From Casuarina equisetifolia (Eukaryota; Streptophyta; Magnoliopsida; Fagales; Casuarinaceae): 64,000 bases of DNA. Below are positions 11,422-23,506 of the stretch, in pieces (within the stretch, counting starts at the first letter, position 1; each line of letters starts with the position of its first letter). The stretch covers positions 12,321,938 to 12,385,937 of the forward strand of contig CM052358.1 in assembly GCA_028551475.1 (NCBI GenBank), read 5' to 3'. The position numbers and the translations under genes are program-made. The notes beneath the pieces are model-generated. The model was given only the letters and a program-made list of their open reading frames with translations, made no database searches and was not told the origin of the DNA.

Positions 11422-12002
11422 TATAGTAAAGTGTAAGGGCCCATCCAAAAACCTTAAGGTAGTAGGTGGAGAAATCTCATCATTTATAAGCTTAACAGCT
11501 TATTCTCACACTTTTAATATAGGACAATACTCATTGTTAACATTCATTCTCACTTGCAATGCTTGACTTGCATGCTAATACAACCATTGCAAGTGGATTG
11601 AAGCCTAACTTTGGGACATAGGGGTTATAAAGTGAAGGTCCATTCTTGGCTTTGATACCATATTAGAGTATGAAGGCTTATCCAAAAATCCTAAGGTAGT
11701 AGGTGGAGAAATCTCATCATTTATAAGCTCAAAAGCCCATTCTCACACTATTAATATGGGACAATACTCACATTTAATACTCACTTTCACTTGCATTCTG
11801 ACATAAGTATTGCAAGTGGACTGAAACCAAACTTTAGGACATAGGGGTTTATAAAGTGGAGGTTTATTCTTGTCTCTGATACCATATTAGAGTGTAAGAC
11901 CCATTCCAAAGTCCTAAGGCATTAGATGGATAAATCTTATCACTTATGAGCTTAATGGCTCATCCTCACAATTTCAATGTGGGACAATACCTACCTTTAA
12001 CA
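11422..12002 (-). mobile_element. TRIM-like tandem array: three LTRs and two internal domains
   Basis: Three related LTR-like blocks of about 118 bp lie at roughly 11422-11542, 11661-11779 and 11885-12002, separated by two internal blocks of about 110 bp. Each full internal block ends in GGCTTTGATACCA, which on the minus strand is TGGTATCAAAGCC, a tRNA-Met-type primer site directly abutting the next LTR. The LTRs begin TATTAGAGTGTAAG and end near TTTAACA. They contain a GTGGGACAATAC block, whose complement GTCCCAC is common in plant TRIM LTRs. There is no coding capacity. LTR-internal-LTR arrays sharing LTRs are typical of TRIMs. The duplicate array at 36908-37242 has only two LTRs. Confidence 0.7.
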
Positions 12003-12947
12003 ATAACTCCAACAAAAATTATAAGAAAGATACTTTTATAATAGAGAATATTTGAATTTACCATATAGATGGTATAAATATCCATACTATGTGAATGTCT
12101 AAGCCTATTTTTCAAAAGGACACTTAATCCTATATAAAATGTCCTAAAGACAATTTGTGGACCAATCACATCAACCTCATGGTTTCTTAATATTCAATAG
12201 CCTATTTGCTCTCTCAAACTAGGTTTCTCCACTTACACCTACTCTGGCATATCCAAAGGGTTGTAAACAAAACTATTGGTGAACTCGTGAACAACTTTCA
12301 AGGTATGAGAAATTTAGTGGTTCAAGCGATTTGACTATTTGATAAGAATATTATGCATGAATTTTAGTCCTCCACATTTTATGAAAAATCAAGGTCTTAT
12401 AACTAGAGCTATCTTGAAACGTTCAACATTGGCTTCCATGAGGTTTTCTTATAACTACTCCATGTTATATGTCAATTTGAGAACTAGATTACTCAATGTT
12501 TTATATCAAAATGAGAACTAAATATGAAAATCTAGAGCTCATAACTTGTCCATATGATTTGACACTTTGAGAAATCTAGTTCTTATAATGGTATGAGAAA
12601 TCTAGTTCCCACGTTTTATGACATTTTTATAAGAAATAGGATCCATGAGTTCTTAAAAATACCTAGAAGAAATTCAACATTGGCTTCCATGAGTTTTCTT
12701 TCAGTCTACAATACCATTAAACAAGACAAGATAACCTTAAGACCAATTTCCTTCAAAATTCACACATATAATTACAAAAATAGAAAACTCACATTATATT
12801 CTGATTTTCTATAAAACAATAGCTAAAAGTTGGACCAAACACAAAGGCATAAACAACATACATTATTTTTGTCGACACATTGTTAATAGGTAGCAAGCAC
12901 TCTTAAAACCATGAAAGTTGTCTCGTTAATAACAGTATGTACGCTCC
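12003..12947. other. Spacer in duplication copy 1
   Basis: Noncoding sequence matching 37243-38190 with roughly 4 to 6 percent difference. It contains internal short repeats of the kind TGAGAAATCTAGTTC and ATTTGAGAACTAG (12300-12680). Its right part resembles the 3' flank of the intact MES gene (46840-47060), for example AAACACAAAGGCATAAACA. No gene seen. Confidence 0.55.
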
Positions 12948-13297
12948 CTATGCATATTTACATGCTATCTCAAGGAGGCAACTATATATTTTCCGTGGTT
13001 TTGAAAACATTGCCATATGATCAGCACCCTCAATCTCCATCACCTCTTTGATTCCGCCTTTTCAATCATCCATCATTGAAAGGTTTTCAGGTATACCTAA
13101 GTCTTCATTGCAAAGTAAAAAAAAAAAATTCTTCTTTATAAAAAGAAGAGCATTATACACTGTGAGAAAGCAATACAAAAAGTTTCCCAAATCCTTTGCC
13201 TTTCTTCCTTTTCATCTTGTGACAATCCCAACACCACGCCCCATGGCAGGCTCCGTATACTAAAAAACAAATGAGCTTGCTTTGTCGAACCTACCAT
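12948..13297 (-). pseudogene. MES pseudogene, exon 1 start joined to exon 3 end (copy 1)
   Basis: On the minus strand an ATG at 13297 opens MVGSTKQAH, matching the start of the intact gene at 49060, then shifts frame before the oxyanion-loop region and is lost near 13219. After about 110 bp of A-rich filler the last 50 or so codons of exon 3 follow (13106 to 12948), still resembling the segment with the catalytic His. The rest of exon 1 with the nucleophile Ser, all of exon 2 and the start of exon 3 are missing. It is closest by eye to the gene at 47070-49060. The same deletion is present at 38191-38548, so it predates the tandem duplication. Confidence 0.75.
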
Positions 13298-13624
13298 TAT
13301 TTTTTCATGTGTGTTTGATGTTGTTAGCATGGCCTCATTTATGAACTTGAAGTCGAGGCTAGTCTCAGGGTAGTTTACATGGCGAAGGCTCCTGGAGAAC
13401 TTCAGTTCGCAACTTAAGATGTAACGGCGATTGATAGGACAGGGTTGAGTCTTGACATGTACGAATTAGTAATTATAAGTCAGCTAATAAATGGTGGGGA
13501 TTATTGATGTGTTTATTTGGCCTCGAGAGTCAAAAGAAAAGGTGGGGCTTTTTGGATTTTACAGAGAGAAACCATCCTCGATCTTTTTCTTTATTATTGT
13601 TTTTTGAGAAAAGCTATAAGAAAG

Positions 13625-13844
13625 TGTAAGATTTTGAGATGACGGGAGAGAGGCCGACAGGTGAGCAAATATTTGGTTTGTATTGATCTAATCTTTACAA
13701 TAGCAAGCATACATTTATATGCTATAAACCTAATCTATACAAGGAAAACATAATAATTACAATAATTACATAATATTCTACCTAAAACAAACACATAATT
13801 AGGGACAATTATGGTAAGGTATTAGGTAAGAAATTCAAATATCA
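13625..13844 (-). repeat. 3' LTR of Copia B
   Basis: 220 bp, TGTAAGATTTTGAG to CAAATATCA on the plus strand. The adjacent ACTCCCTCTTAAG (polypurine on the minus strand, about 13847-13859) marks it as the 3' LTR. Confidence 0.85.
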
Positions 13845-14175
13845 ACACTCCCTCTTAAGCCAGAGATTTGAAGAGATCAAATACTCCAAGCTTGGAGAGA
13901 AGATGCCAATGTTGTTTGCTACAAAGTGTCTTTGTCAAAAGATCAGCTGGTTGTTCCTTGGTAGAAACGTGTCGAGTTGTGATTATTCCTTGTTGAAGTT
14001 TTTCTCTTACATAGTGACATTCCACCTCAATGTGCTTTGTACGCTCATGAAAGATCGAATTTGTTGCTATCTTCTCTGCTGCCTCATTATCACAATATAA
14101 TAGTGCTGGACGTCGTATCTGAAAACCAAAGTCTTTGAGTAACCCTATAATCTATACTATCTCGCATGTCGTTAC

Positions 14176-17100
14176 TTACATGGCTCTATATTCTATTTTT
14201 ACTGATGACAAGGATACAGTTGGTTGTTTTTTGGATCGCCACGAAATCAAGGAATCTCCAAGCATTATGCAAAATTCGGTCATTGACCTTCTTGTTATAG
14301 GGCATGTACTGTAGTCTGAATCACAATGTGCTCTAAGCTCAAATTTGGATGAGGATGGGAATATAAGGCCAAGACCTGGGCAACTCTTAAGGTATTTAAT
14401 TACCTTCAGTGCTACCTCCATATGGGACTGTTTCAAATTATGCATGAATTGACTGAGAAGTTGAACTGAAAAAGTGATATCAAGCCGAGTGAGAGTCAGA
14501 TAGATCAACCTTCCAACCAGTCTCTGATAGGTGGATGGATCTGTAAGAAGCGAGTCATCAGTTTTCTTTTCTAAACTAACATCATATTCAATGTTTGTGA
14601 ACTTCTTATTATGTTCCATTGGAATTACAGACGGTCTCGAACCTGCCAAACTAGCCTCAGAGATTAATTCCAATGTGTACTTACGTTGGCTAAGTGAGAT
14701 GCCTTCTGGAGAACGGACTATCTCAATTCCCAAGAAGAATTTTGATTGACCTAGGTCTTTCATGAAGAAGGTAGCATGAACATATAGTTTGAGATCTGTT
14801 ATAGCTGCCTAACTATTGCCTGTGATCAATATATCATCAACATAAATGAGTAATGCAACAAAAGAGTTACCTCTGGCCTTAGTGAATAGGGAGTAGTCAT
14901 GATAAGATTGGACAAAACCATGTGCAATCAATGCTCCAGTAAACTTAGCATTCCATTGACGGGATGCTTGTTTCAACCCATAAAGGGATTTTTGCAATTG
15001 ACAGACTAAATGCTCCCCCTGATTGCAAAATCCAGGAGTAAGCTCCATATATACCTCCTCAGAAAGATCATCATGGAGAACAACATTATGAACATCTATA
15101 TGGTAAAGGGGCCAATCATGAACGGCAGCAATAGTGATGATGAGACGAACTGTGACATGCTTTGTAATGGGCGAAAAGGTATCTTGGTAATCGATTCCCT
15201 CACGCTGATTAAAGCCCTTGGCCACCAAACGGGCCTTATACTGCTCAATAGAACTATTGGCATGATACTTCACTTTGTACACCCATTTACACCCAATAAG
15301 ACGTCGATTAGAAGGCAAGGGAACCACATCCTATGTGTGGTTAGCCTCTAAAGTAGTGAGTTCATGGTTCATAGCATCTATCCAATTAGGATAAAAAATG
15401 GCTTCATGATAAGTGGAAGGTTCATGGATGGCAGAGATGGAGGCAATGAAATGTTGATGAAGTGGGTGACATTGTTGAAGGGAGACATAATTGGAGATGG
15501 GGTAGGCAGAGGTGTTAGAAGTCGAAGGAAGGGTAGGACATATGCAGTCAGAGGTCTAAATGGGTAGGTGACTAGGTTGACTTGAACAACATAAGGTGGT
15601 ATCAAAGGTAGTGGAAAGAAAGGAATCTGGGCTTGGATCAGGAGCAGGAACAAGAGGGGGGGAAGGGGATATGATATCATCCAATATAGGGGTAAGGTTG
15701 GGGAAATGGGGCTTAGGGAGGTTAGGGAGATTAATTGGTAGAGACGAGGAAGTATAAGGTTCATCGAGCTGCACAAAAGGAATTGAAGGGGCGGCAGGCG
15801 TGTTCGGAGGAGAGGCAGTTGGAAGAGAGAAAGGAAAATTATTTTCTTGAAAAACAACATCCCGACTAACAAAAAATTTGTCAGAGGTAGGGTCGTAAAG
15901 ACGATAACCCTTCTGAGAGGAAGGATATCCCATGAAAATACAAGGGAGGGCACGAGGACTGAATTTGTCACGAGTATCGAGGGTGGAAGTGAAACAACGA
16001 CACCCAAAAATACGAAGATGATCAATAACACGGGGTTTTCCAAAAAGTTTTTCAAAAAGGCTAAGGCCATGGAGGGAGGAAGAAGGAAGACGGTTAATGA
16101 GATAGGTGGCAGTGAGGAGGCATTCACCCCAAAAACGAGGAAGGATGTGAGCTTGAAACATGAGAGCACGAGCGACATTAAGCAAGTGACGATGTTTTTG
16201 TTTAACAACTCCATTTTGTTGGGGAGTGTGAACACAAGAGGTCTCATGAAGGATGCCATGCGAGGAAAGAAATGAACGGCATTCAGAAGAAAAGAATTCA
16301 GTTCCATTGTCGGAACGAATGCGGCGAACAACAGAATTGAATTGAAGGGAGACAAGGGAGAGAAAATATTGAATTTTGGAGAAAACTTGGCTTTTAAAAG
16401 TAAGAAGAAAGGTCCAGGTAGCTTGAGAAAAATCATCTATAATGGTGAGGAAGTAACGAGCACCATCATGAACAAAACATCCATATGGACGAGTTCAAAA
16501 ATGAAGGTGGTGCAGTATTGACGAGAGGGAAACAGGGCACGGGTTTGTTTGGCTAAAGAACAAATAGAACATTGAAAATCAGAGGGACAAGGAAAAGATC
16601 GTCCGTGAGAATGAAAAGTTTTAAGTGATGAATGACCCAAGCGTTGATACAAAAGATCGTACTAAATATTATTAGTAAAAACAGAATTACAAATTGTTTG
16701 TGGAGTACAAAAAGTAGTCTGTAAGGAAGCTAAATAATTTGAAAAAACTGAAGCAAATTGCGCTGGAATGGAGGAACATAGGAAATATAAGCCCCGATCA
16801 ACCTTGTCAAGCCCGAACAGATCCCTAGTCGTACGGTCCTGAAAGAGACAAAATTTATCGAAGAAAAGGGCAACACAATTATTGTCACGGGTTAGTTTTT
16901 GAATAGATAATAAATTATGATGAAAGTAAGGGGCATATAAAACATGAGTAAGATTAAGGGAGGGATAAGGCTTATAGTGACCAATGTGAGTGACCGGACT
17001 AAGGGATTTGTCAGGGAGAGTGATGTGGATGGGTTTGGCACATGGATAAAAAGAATTTAACATATGCAAATTACATGTGATATGGTCCATTGCCCCAAAA

Positions 17101-18447
17101 TTAATAATCCATAAAGATGAAAAAGGATGAGAAAGAGAATAATTACCAGAGAAATTGGCACTAGGATCAGAGGTGCCCATCTAATTGATAAGTGTCACCA
17201 ATTTCTGTTATTGGTCCGTAGTTAGATTGAGCCCAGTAGAATCGCTATAGATGCTACCAGGGCTTAGAGGTGGATGACCCAAGATGCCTGCACTAGGATA
17301 AGGAGAAGGTGAGGGGTTACTAAAATAAGAAGGCCTAGTAAAGGGGGGCGATAGAGGCCTATGATTGAAGTAGTGGGGCCTGTGTCCATTAAGAGAAGCA
17401 TGGTGGGCTTGGGTACGCCCATCAGTAGAGCGGCGGTGATTAATACCCTTGAGTTTGGGCTTCCAACTTGGGGGTTAGCCTACAAACAAAAAACAAGCCT
17501 CTTGGACGTGCCCAGGTTTCTTGCAATGATTGCAAAAAGGGCCCTGATGGGCTAAGGAAAGAGTAGGGTCCTTGGGCCCTTGTGGCCCAGATAGGTGATG
17601 AGGGCCTATAGAAGTGGGCATGAGTCAGTAGGCCAGCCTCCTGGGCCTAACTGTAGAGTCCCATCGCCCAACCCATGAGAAGGGCAACGTGTAGTCCTGT
17701 GTGATTGTGCCACGAAGGCACTGGCGTCACTGGCGTTGTGTCGGCCATCGCGTTGGGAACGCTGGTCAACGTCCTGCTTGGCTAGAGAGTAGATCTTCTC
17801 CAAAGAAGGAAGCTCTTCACAGTTGAGGATGAAAGAAACAAGGTTCTGGAACTCTGGCAGAAGGGAAAGGAGAAGCTTTAGTGCACGATCCACTTAGTCA
17901 CGAGCTCTAAGACGCGACTTAACTTCGCAATCGCATTATCGCAAGAACATCAGATGGGGGCCTGTTGTGTCTCAAGTACACCCCAAAGGTCTGTCAGAAG
18001 GACATAAAAAGCCATGAGATCGGCACTGGTGGGACCGGGAGCAAGTTGAAGTTCATTGATGGCCTGTTTCAAGCCAAATTTCTGAGTAGTGGAGACTTTG
18101 TCAAAGCTCTCTTGCAAAACGCGCCAAATATCTGTCACGGTCGGAAGTCGAGAAACCATGCTCTCCAAGTCAAAGTCAACCGAGTGTACTAGCCAAGTTT
18201 TAACAGTAGTGTGGGCTTGGGCCCATCATTATGCATCTTCGCCATTACCTTCCAGACAAGTAAGCTCACCGGTGAGAAAGCCAAGCTTGTTGCGGGTGAG
18301 GCAGATGGTGCAAATCTAGTCACTCCAAATGCTCCAATTTGATTCACCAACTAATCATTTGGGAACAATGCTGCCGGGTTGGAGATCAGCGACAGAAAGG
18401 TGATAAGGGTTGCGAAGAGCGGAGGAAGGAACTCCAGTGGCAGCCAT
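14176..18447 (-). pseudogene. Copia B gag-pol polyprotein, inactivated
   Basis: Gag starts at an ATG at 18447 (MAATGVPSSALRNPYHLSV) but meets an in-frame TGA after 29 codons. More gag lies at 17606-18168. 16662-17180 holds the protease site, read as IINFGAMDHI where the family has IDSGATDHI, so the catalytic Asp is lost; gag-pre-integrase follows. 16437-16652 has the integrase zinc region (LGHSSLKT, CSICSLAKQ) and 15556-16185 the integrase core to C-terminal part. 14809-15327 is reverse transcriptase, with IDVHNVVLHDD and the active-site YVDDILITGN intact. 14176-14763 is late reverse transcriptase plus RNase H. Frameshifts and stops separate the segments. It is dead as a protein source. Confidence 0.85.
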
Positions 18448-18680
18448 CAAAGAAATTAAGGCTAAGGTTATGTGAAATTGGGGAATTTGGGAGATTACGA
18501 ATGAAGGCAAAATTATGAAAAAATAGGTTTAGGGTTTTTCAAAATTAGGAATAAGAGAAAACTAAAAAATTTGAGAATTAGGGGCCAAAAAGTGGGAGAT
18601 TTGAGGGACTAGGGTTTTGGTAATTACGAATGGTAGAACTGTAATATTGAAACAGGAAAGGATAAAGTGAAGAAACAAAT

Positions 18681-18860
18681 GAAAAGCCAAATAGACGAAA
18701 AGGTCGAGAAACAGACGAAAAAGCAAGAAACGGCTGAAAAGCCAAATAGATGAAAAAAACTAAGAAACAGATGAAAAAGCAAGAAACGGATGAAAAACCA
18801 AATAGATGAAAAAACTGAGAAACGGACGAAAAAGTAAGAAACGAACAAAAAAGCCAAAGA
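18681..18860 (-). repeat. Tandem repeat of about 55 bp in the Copia B leader
   Basis: A unit beginning GAAAAGCCAAATAGA recurs at 18681, 18736, 18792 and, degraded, near 18846, giving about 3.3 copies. It lies between the primer-binding site and the gag start of Copia B. The frames across it are a by-product of the repeat. Confidence 0.75.
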
Positions 18861-19022
18861 GACTTTACGGGAAAGGGAGGGTAATGGGAATGAATGAAGA
18901 TTCACGGGAAAGGAAAAGGAGTTGGAAGAAAAGGAAAATTATGGGGAAAGGTAGGGGTATTGAGAATCACCTGTCATTGATGGCCGTGCGGAAGCGAAAA
19001 GAGGTCTCAAGAAAAGAAACAA

Positions 19023-19035
19023 GGCTCGGGTACCA
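19023..19035 (-). other. Primer-binding site of Copia B
   Basis: On the minus strand TGGTACCCGAGCC abuts the 5' LTR. It resembles the initiator tRNA-Met complement. Confidence 0.65.
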
Positions 19036-19254
19036 TGTAAGATTTTGAGATGACGGGAGAGAGGCTGACAGGTGAGCAAATATTTGGTTTGATTTATCTA
19101 ATCTTTACAATAGCAAGCATACATTTATATGCTGTAAACCTAATATATACAAGGAAAACATAATAATTACAATAATTACATAATAGTTTACCTAACACAA
19201 ACACATAATTAGGGACAATTATGGTAAGGTATTAGGTAAGAAATTCAAATATCA
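19036..19254 (-). repeat. 5' LTR of Copia B
   Basis: 219 bp, pairing with 13625-13844; about eight or nine differences counted by eye. Confidence 0.85.
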
Positions 19255-20202
19255 ATAGAAAGTTAGACTTGGGCGGAAAGAAAAAGTTATTCACATAAAA
19301 TCTAAAAAACAATCTTCAACATGAAACCCAAAAAAGGATTTCTTGAGTTTCCAGATATATATGAATTTCCATGTAATTACTGTTATGGCTCAAAATCCTC
19401 ACTTCACAATCAAGTTCCAAGCATAAGAATATAGGCTGACCTATTGATTATAAGGTTTGCAAAGAAGGCTACAAATAAACTGAGGTGATCAATAATCCTT
19501 TACTAAACCAAACCAAATCAGAATTAAGTATTAGTTTCTCTACTGACCTGGTAGATAATTGTAATTATGGGATATTGTAGGAAAATAAAATACGTAAATG
19601 ACATGCAATGGATTTTTGGTTACAAGTTAAGTTTTCAGGTATAAATAGTTCTTGCTCCACATGCACGAAACAACTTAATTTTGAATGTGCTTATCTCTAG
19701 TTAATTGCTTCATGTTTCTCATAAACCAAACTTGTAGTTGTTGGTGCTAAATTGATCTAGTACTTGGTAAGTCACGGTAAATGTTTTGACGCACGATGAG
19801 CATAAAGTGGTTCTTCGCCATTTGTTACTTTAGTTAATCTCATCCCTGGAAATTTTGTTTCTACAATTAAGGTTGAGGGAAGATATTTGTCTAATGTTAT
19901 GGTTAATTGTCTACCCAAGCAAAGCATTCATTTTGATATCAATTGATGCAATGAAAAATAGAGATAAATAGAGATATGTAAGATAACATCGCAAGATCTT
20001 AAAAACTATATATGAAATATATCATAAAAATAAAATAATAGTTAGATAAAATAGAGTATTGTTCTTGAAAATATGGACTTTAGATCTATAAGGAACCGAA
20101 TATTTCCAGTATTAGATCTATATCTATTTAAAAAAATGAAAATTTATTCCTATTAGATAAAAATAATTATACAAAATGATTGGAAAAATCAAAAGATGTG
20201 AT

Positions 20203-20418
20203 TGTTAATGTGCCAAAGGTTCACCAACTTTTTTACTCTATTAAGTTTGACAATTAGGATAAAATTATTGTAATTATTGTATATATTTTTTCCTTACATA
20301 ATTAGACCAATTGTGTAGTCTATAAAAATAAACCAAATATTGTACAAAATAATTATAGCAAATAGAATTATTATGCTCACTCGAAGGCTTTCTCCCTCCA
20401 CATTTATCTTTTCTTACA
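20203..20418 (+). repeat. 5' LTR of Copia A copy 2
   Basis: 216 bp starting TGTTAATGTGCC and ending TTCTTACA, followed by TGGTACCTAAGC as in copy 1. Confidence 0.8.
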
Positions 20419-22240
20419 TGGTACCTAAGCCATTCCTTCTTGTGACCTCAATTTCGCTTCTAGACCTTTGTTACCAAGTCATCCTTTCGTGTTTTGACAA
20501 GTGTTTCCAGCTATCTTGTGTTTTTTCCCAACCATCACATATTTCTCATGTACCTTGCTTGTTGTTTTGTCTTGTCTTGTCTTGTCCTTTTGCCCCTCTC
20601 TTTTGCCGTTTCCCTCCTTTCTATTACAATTATCTTATTTCCTCTTTCCAATTCCCTTTCCCAATTCAAGCCAACCAAGCCACCTACTCTCCTCCATTCA
20701 AAAAATTATCATTTTTCCTATTTCCTATCACGCAAACCTAGTCACTTTCACTTCTCCATTCCACAATTGTCTTTTTTTTTTTTGCTTTTTCCTTTAATGC
20801 CAACCCTAGCCGCCTCCTCTCTTCCTTTCCACAATTGTCCTATTTTTGTTCACCCAATTATCCTTCCTCCTAATTTCCAATCCCCTCCTTCTTGTAACCC
20901 TAATTTTCTTTTCCTTCAATTACCTAATTGCCCTTTTCTTCTTTAATATTCACCACATTAACCTTTGCTCCTTTGAAACCCTAGTCATCATGGTTCACCT
21001 CCCTAGTGACCACTACAAGTAGCTCCATTGCCTCTCCTCTTTGTAACCCCTATCACCTTATTGCCACCAATCTTCAACTAGCAAGCATTGTCTCCCAAAA
21101 GCTCACTATTAAGTTAAATTGGCACATCTAGAGTGTGAGCAATCCACAATGTTTTCCTTGCCTAGAATAAAATGGGCTTTTTGACTAGCAAGTTGCCCAA
21201 TTTGACTGAAGAGGTTGCGCTACTAACCGTTAGGATCAATGTCTGCAATCGTGAAGACATGGCTAACCCATTCCATCCTTCCATCATTGGAGAACTTGGT
21301 TTCGCAAGCTCTCACTATTGCTAAAATCTAGACATTGCTCCATGATAGTTTTACGAAGGTAAGTAGAAACAAAAGTACTATTTTCCATAATCAATTGAGG
21401 ATCTTTGTTTGTGCCCTAGCACCTCCCTTAAAGAATTCACCACCTTCTACCTCCATCCTAAGGAAATATAGGGCTCACTTGAGGCATACCAACCCCCCAT
21501 CTGTTGCTTATATGATGGTTGTACTTGCTACATCAACCAAGTGCTTCATGCATGGGAGGAAAAGTTTGTGTGCTCAAATTCCTCCTTGTGCTACCAAAAG
21601 AGTTTCAAACTTTCGGATCAAATGTCTTATCTCGTAATGAGCTTCCCACACTAAAGAAGCTATTCTCTCTTATGCGGTAGGACCATCATCAATGGTCTTT
21701 AACCAATGGTCAAACCTCCACCTCTAGTGCTTCTAGTGCCTTTTAGGCACATCGGACACTCACATCCCCTAATGGGTTGAGCTAGCAATAGGATTTGGCC
21801 TTTAGGCCGCACCACTTTATTAGGCTAGGTGGGCCTACCTAGCATAGCCATTCCAACGATAATCAGCCTATGTGCAACCATTGTAAAAGACTACACTACC
21901 TAAAGGAGTCTTGCTACCTCTTTGTGGGCTACCTACCTTGTTGGAATCCCAAGCAACAAGGGGCTTGTGCAACAAATCTAGTCATCGTGGAAATGGGCCT
22001 TTCCCCTATAATGCCACCGCTAATAGGTTGTTGCTACAATTTGATTTTATGCAACATAACTTAGTTGGCTATAGTCCATAACCTCCCTCCTTAGTGGACT
22101 CTCCCAATAGGCCTCTTACTTTTGGCGATCCATCTCACCCTCCTTATTCCAGTATCTTAGGCCACCAACCCACTAGCCTTAGAAATGTCTATGGTGAGTC
22201 CATTGGCCTCAATCTCACCATTGAGCAATAACACTAACTT

Positions 22241-22732
22241 GTGACCCTTATCAACCAGATGGGGTCCTTTACGCCTTTCTTAGGTACGAATTATATTTTA
22301 TCACTTATTTCATCTGCATGGATCATTGATTCGAGGGCTAGTGACCATATACCATGTAATTTAAATATTTTGAATTCATTTTATCTATTTGTTGCACTAA
22401 TTGATATTACATTACGTAATCATTCTCTTAGTCCTATCACCCATATTGGCCATTATACACCTTATCCCAAATTATTCCTTACCAATGTTTTATATGCTCC
22501 ATGCTTTCAATATAACTTACTCTCCATTCAAAAACTAACCCATGATAATAATTGTGTGGTCATTTTCTTTGACAATTTTTGTGTCTTTCAAAATTGTAGG
22601 ACAAGGCATTTGATAAGGTTCAACAAGGCTGATCGAGGACTCTATTTTCTTTATTATGCTTTTCTTGTGAATTTTTGTTTTGGCTTTTCTAAGTATTTAT
22701 CTACCCTAAAGCACAAATTTTGTACTCTTTAA
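22241..22732 (+). pseudogene. Copia A copy 2 protease/pre-integrase remnant
   Basis: An open stretch of 163 codons. It contains IIDSRASDHI at the aspartic protease site (the usual Gly after DS is Arg), then LLSIQKL and RGLYFLYYAF of the gag-pre-integrase region. It parallels 7914-8387 with many differences. Downstream integrase sequence up to 23500 is broken by stops and then by the Athila-like insertion. Confidence 0.75.
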
Positions 22733-23501
22733 CAATCTAATGGTTGTAATTCTATTTTTATCAATATATCAGTTACAATCTTTTGCATCAACATTTTCAT
22801 TCTTAGTTGAAATCTTTTTCCTTACATGGGGAGTCAATTTCTTGCCCTCTTATTTTTTCATGCCTCATTTACCCTTTAGTAAAACAAACTCGCCAATCTT
22901 TTCTTTCCAGAAAAAGTGCCACTTTCTCCATCTTTAAGCTCATTTACATGGATGTTTAAGGTCTCTATCAAACTCTCATTTATGATTATGCTTGCTATTT
23001 TTTAACTATTGTGGATCACTTTTCTCGTATCACTTAGACTTTTCTCTTATAATTTAAAAGTCACATTTTTTTTTCCAAAATCTAATATTTTCTCTCCATG
23101 GTCCATGTTTAATTCAGTTTCATTGTCCAACACATTACTTTAACAATGGTTTCAAATTCTTTTACTCGGAATGTCAATCCTTTCTTTTTATGAAAGGTAT
23201 CCTTCATAAGACATCTTATGTCCACACTCTTGTAAGTATTAGCACTTGCTCAAAGTGGCTCATGCCTTGATGTTTCAAGCTTACATTCCCTCTCAGTTTT
23301 GGGGGAATGCCTTTTCAGTACCACTTACATAATTAACCATCTCCCTTCTTCCTCCTTTAATGACATTAGTCCTTTTGAAAAAATTTTTGGTAAACTTCCT
23401 ATCCTTGATCATCTTAGTATTTTTTGATGTCATTGCTACGCCACCACCAAGGCTACTTAGGACAAGTTCAATCCTCGAGCACTTCCTTGCAATTTTATAG
23501 G

Positions 23502-23506
23502 ATACC
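23502..23506. repeat. Left target-site duplication of the Athila-like element
   Basis: ATACC here and again at 34827-34831, directly flanking the outer LTR ends. Confidence 0.9.

Larger units (their letters stand above)
13625..19254 (-). mobile_element. Copia B: nearly full-length, decayed Ty1/Copia element
   Basis: A 5.63-kb minus-strand element flanked by LTRs of 220 and 219 bp (13625-13844 and 19036-19254) that differ at about 4 percent of sites. Order on the minus strand: 5' LTR, tRNA-Met-type primer site, leader with a 55-bp tandem repeat, gag, protease/pre-integrase, integrase, reverse transcriptase, RNase H, polypurine tract, 3' LTR. Flanks show an imperfect direct repeat, ATAAGAAAG on the left and ATAGAAAG on the right. 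Duplication copy 2 has the uninterrupted site (GAGAAAGTTAGACTTAGG near 38876), so Copia B arrived after the duplication. It resembles Copia A in protein sequence but is younger. Confidence 0.9.
5213..19523. repeat. Tandem segmental duplication, copy 1 (later split by Copia B)
   Basis: Sequence from GAATTTAAGTATTAG at 5213 is repeated from 19521, and the end of copy 1 (near 19523) matches the end of copy 2 (near 39160). Without the 5.6-kb Copia B insertion the unit is about 8.7 kb. Order in both copies: unique left flank, Copia A, TRIM-like LTR array, MES pseudogene, right flank. The copies are head-to-tail with a junction homology of only about 3 bases (GAA). Confidence 0.85.

Noticed and set aside
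11422..12002. Simple satellite repeat
   Set aside because: Alternating LTR-like and primer-site-containing blocks, and the same LTR found alone with a target duplication at 52899, fit a TRIM better.
15378..16436. 352-codon leucine-rich frame on the minus strand
   Set aside because: It is an alternative frame over the Copia B integrase region; the frames with integrase motifs overlap it.
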